Part shown: positions 52,432 to 61,373 of the stretch, one piece after another
How the letters are laid out: every line of letters begins with the position of its first letter
Numbering within the stretch: position 1 is the stretch's first letter
Source of the DNA: Sva-07 sp964651825
GTDB lineage: Bacteria > Actinomycetota > Acidimicrobiia > Acidimicrobiales > Ilumatobacteraceae
NCBI GenBank assembly: GCA_964651825.1
Contig: CAZYWK010000003.1
Coordinates: 19,997 to 83,996 of the forward strand
Direction: 5' to 3'
DNA: 64,000 nucleotides
Position numbers and translations under genes: made by a program
Notes under the pieces: model-generated
The model's database searches: none
What the model was told of the DNA's origin: nothing
The model's input: the letters and a program-made list of their open reading frames with translations, nothing else

Positions 52432-54424
52432 GGGCCTCGATCAGCCCTTCGGTCGTGTCGCGTGGCGTCTGGCAGCTGTAGTCGCGGCAGACGTAGGCGT
52501 AACCGTCCTCGCGGCCGTGCCACAGCGGAGACTCGTACGGCTCGCCCCAGGCCAGCACCGTGTCGGGACGCCAGATGGTGTGGGCGATGCGGACCAGATC
52601 GGGCCGGTCGCCGACGATCGCCACCTCGGTGATCCCGCGACGGCGCAGATCGGCCGCGATGAGCGCGTTCGAGTACGAGCCGATCGTCTCCCCGATCACC
52701 CCGTTGATCAGTTGCAGGATGCGGTCGGCGTGGTTCGCGTACCGCTGTTCGCCGGTCAGCGCGGCGAGGCGGTGGAGCGCGATCGCGGCCGTCGAGTTGG
52801 CCGACGGCGTGGCGTTGTCGACGAGGTCCTTCTGACGCACGATCAGCGGGTCGGCGTCCTCGGCGGTGGTGTAGAGCCCGCCGTTGACCGGGTCCCAGAA
52901 CCACTCGAGCATCGTCTCGGCGACCGACATGGCGGCGTCGATCCAACGCGCCTGGCCGGTCGCCTCGGCGAGGCGGGTGAACGCATCGACCAGAGCGGCG
53001 TGGTCGGCGGCGAGCGCGTCGTGGCGCGCTCGCGGCTCGCCGTCGGCCTGCCAACTCCGCCACCAGCGGCCGTCGGGGCGGCGCAGCTCACGCAGGAGGA
53101 ACTCGCCGTTGGCGATCGCGGCGTCGAGCCAGTCGCGCTGGCCGAACGCAGCCGCGGCCTCGGCGAGCGCGGCGAGGAACAACGCGTTCCACTCGGTGAG
53201 CACCTTGTCGTCGAGACCGGGTCGGCGCCGCTGGGCGCGGGCGGCGAACATCAATTGCCGCGCCGCCTCGATCGGGGGCGGCCGTTCGAGGACGCCGCGG
53301 GCGTGGGAGCGATTGGGGATCGATCGGCCCTCGAAGTTGCCTTCGTCGGTGATGCCGTACCAGTCGAGCGTGGCGGCGATCACCCTGTCGCGGGCGTCGT
53401 CGGGGACCGACGCCAGCGCGGCCCGTACCTCGTCGGGGGTCCAGGTGTGGAAGAGGCCCTCGACGCCGTGGCCGTTCTCGTCGGGCGAGTCGGCGTCCTC
53501 GGCAGAGTAGAAGCCGCCGTCGGGGTGGCGAAGGGTCGTCAGGACGTAGGAGATCGTCTCGCCGATCACGTTGCGCCACGGTGTGTTGCCGATCACGACG
53601 AGGCCGTGCAGGTACGTGCGCACGAGCAGTGCCTGGTCGTAGAGCATCTTCTCGAAGTGCGGGACGAGCCACTCGCGGTCGACCGAGTAGCGGGCGAAGC
53701 CACCGCCGATGTGATCGTAGATCCCGCCCGAGGCCATGGCGTCGAGCGTGTTCGCCACGATCGTCTTCGGCGCCTCCTGGGCCGTGGTCATGTAGGCCCG
53801 CAGGATCAGCTCCAGGCTGAACGTCGACGGGAACTTCGGGGCCTGACCGAATCCGCCCCAGTCGGGGTCGTAGGCCCGGCCGAGGCCCTGCACGTTGCTG
53901 TTGAGCACGTCGATGTCCGGCAGGTCGTCCGCCGGCTCGATCGACGACGTCTTGTCGATCGCCGCGACGAGCGCCTTCACGTTCTTGGCGATGTCGTCGG
54001 ACTTGTTGCGGTAGGCGTCGTCGATCGCCGACAGCAGGGCGAGGAACTGCGGCTTGGGGAAGTACGTCCCACCGTAGAAGGGCGCCCCGTCGGGCGTCAG
54101 GAACACGGTCATCGGCCAGCCGCCGCGCCCGGTCATCGCCTGCACCGCATCCATGTAGATGGCGTCGACGTCGGGCCGCTCTTCGCGGTCGACCTTGACG
54201 TTGACGAACAGTTCGTTCATCCGCTCGGCGACCTCGGTGTCCTCGAAGCACTCGTGGGCCATCACGTGACACCAGTGGCACGCCGAATAGCCGACCGACA
54301 GCAGGATCGGGGCGTTGCGCTCTTTCGCCGCGGCGAAGGCATCGGGCCCCCACGCGTACCAGTCGACCGGGTTGTCACGGTGCTGGCGGAGGTACGGGGA
54401 CGTCTCCGTCGCGAGTCGGTTCAC
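52367..54424 (-). CDS. YyaL/SPATA20-type thioredoxin-domain protein
   Basis: 685 residues. N-terminal thioredoxin-like domain with PVDWYAWGPDAFAAAKERN and the CxxC site SACHWCHVM, then a long alpha/alpha-toroid domain (about 190-600) like N-acylglucosamine epimerase/glycoside-hydrolase folds. Widely conserved, function not settled. GTG start at 54424; TACGCT (54433-54438, minus strand) 8 bases upstream supports it. Confidence 0.88.
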   Translation of the reverse strand: MNRLATETSPYLRQHRDNPVDWYAWGPDAFAAAKERNAPILLSVGYSACHWCHVMAHECFEDTEVAERMNELFVNVKVDREERPDVDAIYMDAVQAMTGRGGWPMTVFLTPDGAPFYGGTYFPKPQFLALLSAIDDAYRNKSDDIAKNVKALVAAIDKTSSIEPADDLPDIDVLNSNVQGLGRAYDPDWGGFGQAPKFPSTFSLELILRAYMTTAQEAPKTIVANTLDAMASGGIYDHIGGGFARYSVDREWLVPHFEKMLYDQALLVRTYLHGLVVIGNTPWRNVIGETISYVLTTLRHPDGGFYSAEDADSPDENGHGVEGLFHTWTPDEVRAALASVPDDARDRVIAATLDWYGITDEGNFEGRSIPNRSHARGVLERPPPIEAARQLMFAARAQRRRPGLDDKVLTEWNALFLAALAEAAAAFGQRDWLDAAIANGEFLLRELRRPDGRWWRSWQADGEPRARHDALAADHAALVDAFTRLAEATGQARWIDAAMSVAETMLEWFWDPVNGGLYTTAEDADPLIVRQKDLVDNATPSANSTAAIALHRLAALTGEQRYANHADRILQLINGVIGETIGSYSNALIAADLRRRGITEVAIVGDRPDLVRIAHTIWRPDTVLAWGEPYESPLWHGREDGYAYVCRDYSCQTPRDTTEGLIEALTGRPGRVTTPPDSPPSAPGG

Positions 54425-54472
54425 GTCGTCGCAGCGTACCGACGGGTCCCGGGTGCGGGTCAGACGATCAGT

Positions 54473-55240
54473 TCAGACGGCGGTGGCGTGGAATCCGCCG
54501 TCGACGTGGACGATCTCGCCGGTCGTGGCGGGGAACCAGTCGGACAGCAGCGCGATGCAGGCCTTCGCGACCGGCTCGGAGTTCGTGACGTCCCAGCCGA
54601 GCGGGGCACGGTCGTCCCAGATGTCCTCGAAGAGCGCGAACCCGGGAATCGACTTGGCGGCCATGGTCTTCACCGGTCCGGCAGCGACGAGGTTCGAGCG
54701 GATGCCGAGCGGGCCGAGCTCCTTGGCGAGATAGCGCGACACGCTCTGAAGGGCCGACTTGGCGACACCCATCCAGTTGTAGGCCGGCCACGCCTGACTG
54801 TTGTCGAAGTCGAGGCCGACGAACGCGCCGCCGGTGCCCATCAGCGGCAGGAACGTCTCGACGAGCGTCTTGTACGAGAACGTCGAGATGTGCATGGCGA
54901 CGGCCACGTCGGCCCACGGCGCGTCGAGGAACGGCTCGCCGAGACACGACGGGGGAGCGAAGCCGATGGCGTGGAGCACACCGTCGACGTGGCCCCACTT
55001 GGCGGCCAGCTCGTCGCGGACTTCGGGGCCGTGTTCCGGGACGGTCACGTCGAACTCGAACACGTCGATTCCCTCGCCGAGCTTGCGGGCCGTGCGCTGC
55101 GTGAGCGAGAGCGCCCGGCCGGCGCCCGTGAGCACGATCTCCGCGCCCTCGTCGAGGGCCATGCGGGCCGTCCCGAACGCGAGCGACGCGTCGGTCAGCA
55201 CGCCCGTGATCACGATCTTCTTGCCGTCGAGCAGTCCCAT
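54473..55240 (-). CDS. fabI: Enoyl-ACP reductase, InhA-like
   Basis: 255-residue short-chain dehydrogenase of the FabI class: GVLTDASLAFGTARMALDEG at the cofactor loop, and the catalytic Tyr/Lys in AYNWMGVAKSAL (Y-x6-K). The surrounding FDNSQAWPAYNWMGVAK matches the mycobacterial InhA pattern. NADH-dependent last reduction step of fatty-acid elongation, the known target class of isoniazid and triclosan. TAGGTT (55249-55254, minus strand) lies 8 bases upstream of ATG. Confidence 0.92.
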   Translation of the reverse strand: MGLLDGKKIVITGVLTDASLAFGTARMALDEGAEIVLTGAGRALSLTQRTARKLGEGIDVFEFDVTVPEHGPEVRDELAAKWGHVDGVLHAIGFAPPSCLGEPFLDAPWADVAVAMHISTFSYKTLVETFLPLMGTGGAFVGLDFDNSQAWPAYNWMGVAKSALQSVSRYLAKELGPLGIRSNLVAAGPVKTMAAKSIPGFALFEDIWDDRAPLGWDVTNSEPVAKACIALLSDWFPATTGEIVHVDGGFHATAV

Positions 55241-55304
55241 GCGACGGCAACCTAGCCGGGCGAGAAGTTCGCGAGAGAGGGGGGTGGCGTGCCACGCTGT
55301 CGCC

Positions 55305-55988
55305 ATGCGCATCGGGATACTCGGCGGGACCGGCCCGGCCGGCAGTGGATTGGCGGCTCGGCTGGCGAGCATCGGACACGATGTGGTGATCGGATCACGT
55401 TCGAAGTATCGGGCGATGGAGGCCGTCGACGAGCTCGTCGGCAAGTGGCCGCAGCTGGCCGAGCGCCTCACCGCCGGCGACAATGCCGGCGCTGCCGACT
55501 GCGAGCTGATCGTGATGGCCACGCCGTGGGACTCGGCCGCGGGCACCGCGCAGGAGAACGCTCAGGCCCTGGCCGGCAAGGTCGTCGTGTCGATGGCCAA
55601 CGCGCTCGTGCGGGTCAACAAGGAGTTCCAGCCGCTCGTCCCTCCTCGCGGCAGCGTGGCCGCCCATGTCCAAGCCGCTGTCCCGCGCAGCCGTGTGGTC
55701 GCCGCGTTCCACCATCTTCCGGCGACCGAGCTCGGCCACATCGACGAGCCGATCGATTCCGACGTGTTGATCTGCGGTGACGACCCTGCCGCGGTGCGCA
55801 CGGTCAGCGCGATCGTCGACGACATCCCGGGCTGCCGGCCACTCGACGCCGGCGAGCTGTCGAACGCCACCGCCATCGAGGCCTTCACCGCGGTGCTCCT
55901 GCAGCTCAACGTCCGCTACAAGACCCGCGTCGCGCCGAAGCTCACGGGAATCAAACGCGACCCGCGTGCGGTTGGGCCCCCTGCATGA
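55305..55988 (+). CDS. npdG: F420-dependent NADP reductase (NpdG-like)
   Basis: 227 residues. Rossmann cofactor loop ILGGTGPAGSGLAARLASIG, GSRSKYRAMEAVDEL, then IVMATPWDSAAGTA, AAFHHLPATELGHI and ISNAT-like ELSNATAIEAF. Exchanges electrons between NADPH and coenzyme F420, consistent with an F420-using actinobacterium. Stop overlaps mshC start (ATGA), suggesting cotranscription of F420 and mycothiol functions. Confidence 0.85.
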   Translation: MRIGILGGTGPAGSGLAARLASIGHDVVIGSRSKYRAMEAVDELVGKWPQLAERLTAGDNAGAADCELIVMATPWDSAAGTAQENAQALAGKVVVSMANALVRVNKEFQPLVPPRGSVAAHVQAAVPRSRVVAAFHHLPATELGHIDEPIDSDVLICGDDPAAVRTVSAIVDDIPGCRPLDAGELSNATAIEAFTAVLLQLNVRYKTRVAPKLTGIKRDPRAVGPPA

Positions 55989-57112
55989 GCGACCCGATCC
56001 TCCTGTACGACACGCCACGGAGGGCGATCGTCCCGTTCGAGCCGAACGACCATGTGCTGATGTACACGTGCGGCATCACCCCGTACGACGCCACCCACCT
56101 CGGCCACGCCGCGACGTTCATCGCCTACGACGTGTTGCAGCGACGGTTGATCGACCGTGGGCACACGGTGCAGTGCGTGCGCAACGTCACCGATGTCGAC
56201 GACCCGCTGTTCGCGAAGGCCCGCGAGCTCGGCGTGCACTATCTCGACCTCGCCGCGGGCGAAGAGGCACGCTTCGAGCGCGACATGGTGGCGCTCAACG
56301 CGCTGCCCGTCTCGTCGAGCCCACGGGCATCGTCGGCGATCCCCGACATCCGTGGCTTCATCGGCATGGTCCTCGACCGTGGCTTCGCCTACGAAGCCGG
56401 CGGGTCGGTGTACTTCGACGTGTCGAAGTACGACACGTTCGGTTCGCTCAGCCACTACACCTACGACGAGATGATCCTGCTCGCCAAGGAACGGGGCGGG
56501 AACATCGACGATCCCCACAAGCGCTCGCCGCTCGACTTCGTGCTCTGGCACCCGTCGGCCGACGACGAACCGTCGTGGGACACGATGTGGGGCCCGGGAC
56601 GTCCCGGCTGGCACATCGAGTGCTCGGCGCTCGCGCTGCGTGAGCTCGGCACCACCATCGATCTCCATGGTGGGGGCGCCGACCTGATCTTCCCCCACCA
56701 CGAGTGCGAGCGCGCCCAGTCCGAGGCGGCGACCGGCGAGCCGTTCGTCAAGCACTGGATGCACACCGCGCTGATCTCGAAGGACGGCGAGAAGATGTCC
56801 AAGAGCCTCGGCAACCTCGTGTTCGTCGACCAGCTCCGCGAGACACACGACCCGCGGGCGATCCGGCTGGCGATCATCGAACACCACTACCGTGACCCGT
56901 GGGAGTGGGACGACGAGTTGATGCCGCGCAACGATCGCCGGCTCGGGAGCTGGGCGGCGCAGGCCCGTCCGAACCCCGATCTCCTCGACGGCGTCCGCGA
57001 GCGGCTCGACGACGACCTGGACACGCCGGGCGCGGTACACCTGATCGACGACGCCTCACGGCGCGGCGAAGGCGTGCTCGAAGCGGCCGCGCTGCTCGGC
57101 GTCGAGTTGTAG
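55985..57112 (+). CDS. mshC: Mycothiol ligase MshC
   Basis: 375 residues, shorter than cysteinyl-tRNA synthetase (about 460-500) because it lacks the anticodon domain. YTCGITPYDATHLGHAATF holds the zinc Cys and HIGH-like HLGH, and DGEKMSKSLGNLVFV holds KMSKS; GWHIECSALALRELG and HGGGADLIFPHHECERAQ give further metal ligands. Joins cysteine to GlcN-inositol in mycothiol synthesis. The TPYDATHLGHA form and the length favour MshC over CysS. Confidence 0.9.
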   Translation: MSDPILLYDTPRRAIVPFEPNDHVLMYTCGITPYDATHLGHAATFIAYDVLQRRLIDRGHTVQCVRNVTDVDDPLFAKARELGVHYLDLAAGEEARFERDMVALNALPVSSSPRASSAIPDIRGFIGMVLDRGFAYEAGGSVYFDVSKYDTFGSLSHYTYDEMILLAKERGGNIDDPHKRSPLDFVLWHPSADDEPSWDTMWGPGRPGWHIECSALALRELGTTIDLHGGGADLIFPHHECERAQSEAATGEPFVKHWMHTALISKDGEKMSKSLGNLVFVDQLRETHDPRAIRLAIIEHHYRDPWEWDDELMPRNDRRLGSWAAQARPNPDLLDGVRERLDDDLDTPGAVHLIDDASRRGEGVLEAAALLGVEL

Positions 57113-57133
57113 GCATCGAGGGCGGTACCAAGC

Positions 57134-57155
57134 GTTCACGGAGCGTTCAAGTTCG
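57134..57155 (+). promoter_or_regulatory. PHO-box-like direct repeats
   Basis: GTTCACG (57134) and GTTCAAG (57145) are 11 bases apart, the layout of actinobacterial PhoP boxes (GTTCACC-type 11-bp units). A TACTCT -10-like hexamer follows at 57183-57188, 6 bases before the acyltransferase ATG. Suggests phosphate-responsive control, low confidence. Confidence 0.3.
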
Positions 57156-57194
57156 TGCGTTCGCTCCGTCATTCGAATCGCCTACTCTGAGGCC

Positions 57195-57968
57195 ATGAGC
57201 AGCGGCTCCGGCGCAGGCGCCACCCAGCGGAGATTCCGCAAGGTCGCGCGCCCGGTCGCGTTCCGGTTGTGGGACATCGACCTGCGCGGCTTCGAACGCT
57301 TGCCGATCGAGGGCCCGGCGATCCTGTGCCCGAATCACATCAGCTTTCTCGACAGTGCGTTCCTGATGCTCAGTCTGCGTCGCAACATCTCCTTCGTCGG
57401 CAAGGCCGAGTACATGGACTCCTGGAAGACGAAGCATCTGTTCCCGGCGATGGGCATGATCCCGATCGACCGCAGCGGCGGCGAGAAGAGCTCCGCTGCA
57501 CTCGACGCGGCCGAGCAGGTCCTGCAGCGAGGCGAGCTGTTCGGGATCTTCCCCGAAGGCACTCGCAGCCGCGACGGCCGCCTGTTCAAGGGCCGCACCG
57601 GTGCGGCCCGGCTGGCGATGAAGCTCGACTGCCCCATCTATCCGGTCGGCGTGGTCGGCACCGATGCGATCCAACCGCCCGATGCCAAGGCGCCCAAGCC
57701 GTTCCGATCGTGCTCGATCACGATCGGGCGACCGATCCGTCCCGAGCGCTATCGGGGCCGCGGGGCCGAGCACATCGCGTGGCGGTCGATGATCGACGAG
57801 GTCATGTACGAGATCCGTGAGCTCACGGGCCAGACCTACGTGAACCGGTACGCCGGTCAGCAGGCCGAGACCGAACCCACGCGGCCGGCCCGGGTGGCGA
57901 GTGTGGCCGAGGCACTCCCGGCCACGATGCCCGACCTGCGCGAGCTCGCCTCCGTCGGCGGTTGCTGA
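57195..57968 (+). CDS. PlsC-type 1-acylglycerol-3-phosphate acyltransferase
   Basis: 257 residues. Acyltransferase motifs: CPNHISFLDSAFLML (HX4D), GMIPIDRSGG, IFPEGTRSRDGRLFKGRTGAAR and YPVGVVGTDAIQPP. Forms phosphatidic acid from lysophosphatidic acid at the membrane. It has no obvious membrane span beyond a short N-terminal hydrophobic segment. Lies alone between mshC and thrS. Confidence 0.88.
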   Translation: MSSGSGAGATQRRFRKVARPVAFRLWDIDLRGFERLPIEGPAILCPNHISFLDSAFLMLSLRRNISFVGKAEYMDSWKTKHLFPAMGMIPIDRSGGEKSSAALDAAEQVLQRGELFGIFPEGTRSRDGRLFKGRTGAARLAMKLDCPIYPVGVVGTDAIQPPDAKAPKPFRSCSITIGRPIRPERYRGRGAEHIAWRSMIDEVMYEIRELTGQTYVNRYAGQQAETEPTRPARVASVAEALPATMPDLRELASVGGC

Positions 57969-58013
57969 ATTCAGGGCCGGTCGCCGGCGCTGCTCTCGTA
58001 TCCTGGGATCACC

Positions 58014-60002
58014 ATGTCCACGATCACGATCTCGCTCCCCGACGGTGCCCAACGTGAGCTCGACGAGCCGGCGACGCCGCTCGACCTCGCCGCGGCGATC
58101 GGCTCCGGCCTGAAGAAGGCTGCGGTCGCGGCGATCGTCGACGGCACCGAGGTCGACCTGACCACCCTGCTCCACGGTGGGGAAGTGGTGTCGATCGTCA
58201 CGAGTGACACCGACGAGGGCCGCCACGTACTGCGCCACTCGACATCGCACGTGATGGCCCAAGCCGTCACGCAGCTCTTCCCGGGGGCCAAGTTCTCGAT
58301 CGGCCCGGCCATCGAGAACGGCTTCTACTACGACTTCGAACTGCCGAACGGTCAGACGTTCAGCGATGACGACCTCGCGCGGATCGAGGCCCGCATGCGC
58401 GAGATCATCAAGGCGAATCAGCCGTTCACGCGCTCGGAGATGTCGATGGCCGAGGCCAAGGCGCTGTTCGCCGATCAGAGCTACAAGGTCGAGATCATCG
58501 AGAAGGTCGAGAACGCCGCGGGCACTGTCGACGACGACGACGCTGCCGAGGTGTCGGCTGATGGTGTGATCAGCGTGTACCGCAACACCGACGACTTCGT
58601 CGACATGTGCGTCGGGCCGCACGTGCCCTCCACGGGCCGGCTCGGCCACTTCAAGCTGCAGAAGGTGGCCGGCGCGTACTGGCGCGGCAACGAGAAGGGC
58701 CCGATGCTCCAGCGCATCTACGGCACGGCATGGGAGTCGAAGCAGGCCCTCGCCGACCACCTCCACCAGCTGGAAGAGGCGGCCAAGCGTGACCATCGCA
58801 AGCTGGCGACCGAGCTCGACCTGCTCAGCTTCCCGTCGATGCTCGGCGGAGGGCTGGCCGTGTGGCACCCGAAGGGCGCCATCATCCGCAAGCTGATCGA
58901 GGACTACAGCCGGTTGCGCCACGAGCGCGGCGGCTACTCCTTCGTGTACACGCCGCACCTGGCGAACTCGAAGCTGTTCGAGACCTCCGGTCACCTGGGC
59001 TTCTACGCCGACGGCATGTATCCGCCGATGGAGATGGACAACGGCACGTACTACCCGAAGCCGATGAACTGCCCGATGCACTGCCTGATCTTCGACAGCC
59101 GGCAGCGCAGTTACCGCGAGCTGCCATTGCGGTTGTTCGAGCTCGGCACGGTGTACCGCTACGAACGCGCCGGCACGCTTCACGGGCTGATGCGCATCCG
59201 CGGCTTCACGCAGGACGACAGCCACATCTTCTGTACGCGCGAGCAGTTGGCGGGCGAGGTGGCGAGCCTGCTCGACTTCATCCTCTCGGTGCTCCGGGCG
59301 TTCGGCTTCGACGATTTCACGTTCAACCTGTCGACGAAGGACCCGGACAAGTACGTCGGCAGCGACGAGATCTGGGACGAGGCCACCGAGGCGCTGCGCG
59401 AGGCCCTCGACCACCACGGTCTGGAGTACGGGATCAAAGACGGCGACGCCGCGTTCTACGGGCCGAAGATCGACGTCGACGTGCGCGACGCCATCGGCCG
59501 GTCGTGGCAGCTCTCCACGATTCAGTGCGACTTCAACCACCCGGACCGGTTCGATCTCGAGTACGTCGGCGCCGACAACACCCGCCACCGGCCGATCATG
59601 TTGCACCGCGCCCTGCTCGGCTCGATCGAGCGGTTCTTCGGCGTATTGCTCGAGCACTACGCCGGCGCGTTCCCCACGTGGCTGGCGCCGGTGCAGGTGC
59701 AGGTGCTGCCGGTCGCCGAGGCCCACGAGGAGTACGCGAAGCAGGTCGTCGAGTTGCTCGGCGAGGCTGGGATGCGGGTCGACTACGGCGCGGCTGACGA
59801 CGGGCTCGGCAAGCGCATCCGTCACGCCAAGCTGGAGAAGATCCCCTACGTCCTGGTGGTCGGTGACGACGACGTGGCGGCCAAGACGGTCGGGGTCAAC
59901 CCACGCGGCGGTGAGGTCGTGCGTGGCGTGCCGCTCGACCAGTTCGTCGCCGATATCCGCGCCGAGGTCGACGACGCCGAGCGGTCCGCTCTCCACCCGT
60001 GA
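58014..60002 (+). CDS. thrS: Threonyl-tRNA synthetase
   Basis: 662 residues. TGS domain (1-62, SLPDGAQRELDEPATPLDLA), editing/SAD domain with RHVLRHSTSHVMAQAV and VDMCVGPHVPSTG, class II core with motif 1, motif 2 (RIRGFTQDDSHIFC), motif 3 (RPIMLHRALLGSIERF) and the HGTP anticodon domain. TATCCT (57999-58004) is 9 bases upstream of ATG. The 45-base gap leaves no T-box. Confidence 0.96.
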   Translation: MSTITISLPDGAQRELDEPATPLDLAAAIGSGLKKAAVAAIVDGTEVDLTTLLHGGEVVSIVTSDTDEGRHVLRHSTSHVMAQAVTQLFPGAKFSIGPAIENGFYYDFELPNGQTFSDDDLARIEARMREIIKANQPFTRSEMSMAEAKALFADQSYKVEIIEKVENAAGTVDDDDAAEVSADGVISVYRNTDDFVDMCVGPHVPSTGRLGHFKLQKVAGAYWRGNEKGPMLQRIYGTAWESKQALADHLHQLEEAAKRDHRKLATELDLLSFPSMLGGGLAVWHPKGAIIRKLIEDYSRLRHERGGYSFVYTPHLANSKLFETSGHLGFYADGMYPPMEMDNGTYYPKPMNCPMHCLIFDSRQRSYRELPLRLFELGTVYRYERAGTLHGLMRIRGFTQDDSHIFCTREQLAGEVASLLDFILSVLRAFGFDDFTFNLSTKDPDKYVGSDEIWDEATEALREALDHHGLEYGIKDGDAAFYGPKIDVDVRDAIGRSWQLSTIQCDFNHPDRFDLEYVGADNTRHRPIMLHRALLGSIERFFGVLLEHYAGAFPTWLAPVQVQVLPVAEAHEEYAKQVVELLGEAGMRVDYGAADDGLGKRIRHAKLEKIPYVLVVGDDDVAAKTVGVNPRGGEVVRGVPLDQFVADIRAEVDDAERSALHP

Positions 60003-60012
60003 GCGGGGACGC

Positions 60013-60537
60013 ATGAGTCTCGACCGGATCTGGTCGGGCTGGCGGTCGGCCTACGTGGCCGGCGAGGCCGTGGATGCCCGAGCCGCGTTCGACCGCGGCG
60101 ACGGTGCCCCGAGCTTGTTCACGCAGCTGCTGGAATCCGGGCTGTCCGACGACGAAGTGCACATCGTGCACCGCGGCGCGACCTGTTTCGCGGTGATGAA
60201 CGCGTACCCGTACACGTCGGGGCACCTGATGGTGCTGCCGTACCGCGAGGTGGCCGATCTTGCGCTGCTCGACCCGGCCGAGGCCGCCGAGCTGTGGGCG
60301 ACGGTGACCCAAGCGGTCGGGGTCGTGCGAGCGGCGTTCCGGCCCGATGGCGTGAATGTCGGGCTCAACCTCGGCCGCGCGTCGGGCGGTTCGGTTCCGT
60401 CGCACCTGCACGTCCATGTCGTGCCGCGTTGGACGGGCGACTCGAACTTCATGTCCTCGATCGCCAACGCCCAGACGTTGCCCGAGAGTCTCGCTGAGTC
60501 GGCCCGCAAGGTCCGCTCCGCATGGGCGACCTCGTAG
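60013..60537 (+). CDS. HIT family hydrolase/phosphorylase
   Basis: 174 residues. HIT motif in SHLHVHVVPRW (H-x-H-x-H), preceded by LMVLPYREVADL and GVNVGLNLGRASGG. Closest to actinobacterial diadenosine tetraphosphate phosphorylases. Sits 10 bases after thrS, as in mycobacteria where thrS, the HIT gene, pgsA and patA are adjacent. ATG start. Confidence 0.9.
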   Translation: MSLDRIWSGWRSAYVAGEAVDARAAFDRGDGAPSLFTQLLESGLSDDEVHIVHRGATCFAVMNAYPYTSGHLMVLPYREVADLALLDPAEAAELWATVTQAVGVVRAAFRPDGVNVGLNLGRASGGSVPSHLHVHVVPRWTGDSNFMSSIANAQTLPESLAESARKVRSAWATS

Positions 60538-60550
60538 CCTGAACGCCGCC

Positions 60551-61081
60551 ATGACCGAACCGACGAACACCGACGACCTCCGCGACGAGCTCCCGGAGGA
60601 CTTGAACCCGTCGGGCTTCGTCGGCCCGTACCAGTTCCCCGACAACAGCCGCCGTCGGTGGCCGGGCGTGATCTACCTCGTGATCGCCGCCGCCTGCGTC
60701 GGTGTGTACTTCGGGTTCCCCGACTCGCCGATCGTCAACGGCGGTTGGCTGCTGGCGGCCGGGCTGCTCGTCGTCGCGGCCCTGATCTCGATCACGTCGG
60801 GGTGGCGGATGCATGTCGACGAGACCGAGGCGCTCGTCGCCGCGCAGGGCGCAATCGGCTTCGCCATCGGTCACGCGTCCGCTCAACAGGTGTGGCGTGG
60901 CCTGCGCAGCCGCCCCACCTGGCGGGTGCTGTGCTACTCGGCGGAGGAGCCGCCACTGCAGCGCGGCCTCGTGCTCGTCGATGCGATCGACGGCACGGTC
61001 GTCCAGCACCTCGTGGAACCCAACCCCGACCTCGAACCGGACGCCGACCTCGAACCGGACGATTTGGGGCAGACACTCTGA
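60551..61081 (+). CDS. Two-helix membrane protein, 3' end within a repeat
   Basis: 176 residues: acidic cytoplasmic N-terminus (1-35), two membrane helices (about 38-58 and 62-83), then a soluble domain (84-165) with SAQQVWRGLRSRPTWRVLCY. The tail has a short PD(L)EPDADLEPDD repetition. The last six codons and stop (61063-61081) come from a 48-bp repeat, so the true original end was probably lost or extended. Unknown function; one of the genes between HIT and pgsA not present in mycobacteria. Confidence 0.7.
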   Translation: MTEPTNTDDLRDELPEDLNPSGFVGPYQFPDNSRRRWPGVIYLVIAAACVGVYFGFPDSPIVNGGWLLAAGLLVVAALISITSGWRMHVDETEALVAAQGAIGFAIGHASAQQVWRGLRSRPTWRVLCYSAEEPPLQRGLVLVDAIDGTVVQHLVEPNPDLEPDADLEPDDLGQTL

Positions 61082-61327
61082 CCACGGGTCGGCCGATCGA
61101 CTGCCACAAANNNNNNNNNNNNNNNNNNNNNNNNNNNNNNNNNNNNNNNNNNNNNNNNNNNNNNNNNNNNNNNNNNNNNNNNNNNNNNNNNNNNNNNNNN
61201 NNNNNNNNNNCGGACGATTTGGGGCAGACACTCTGACCACGGGTCGGCCGATCGACTGCCACAAACTCCCGATCCGGCGTTTGTGGCAGACATCTTGACC
61301 ACGGGTCGGCCGATCGACTGCCACAAA
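61063..61327 (-). repeat. 48-bp palindrome-ended repeats interrupted by assembly gap (locus 4)
   Basis: Units 61063-61110, 61218-61265 and 61280-61327, all with the core on the reverse strand. The first two are identical and lie in the 55-base sequence repeated on both sides of the Ns, so they are probably one copy. The second and third are separated by a 14-base spacer (61266-61279), restoring the usual 110-bp pair. Confidence 0.88.
61111..61210. other. Assembly gap (100 N)
   Basis: Exactly 100 Ns. The 55 bases before it (61056-61110) equal the 55 bases after it (61211-61265). This is what two contigs overlapping by one 55-mer look like after scaffolding, so the real gap may be zero or negative in length. 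Confidence 0.9.
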
Positions 61328-61373
61328 TTGCAGCGGCACGTGTCGGCGGTCGCACTGGGATAGCGTCGTGGCG

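Noticed and set aside
55985..57112. Second cysteinyl-tRNA synthetase
   Set aside because: It lacks the anticodon-binding domain and carries the TPYDATHLGHA pattern typical of MshC.
60658..61298. Open frames running through the N block
   Set aside because: They depend on unknown bases and are off-frame with respect to the membrane-protein gene.
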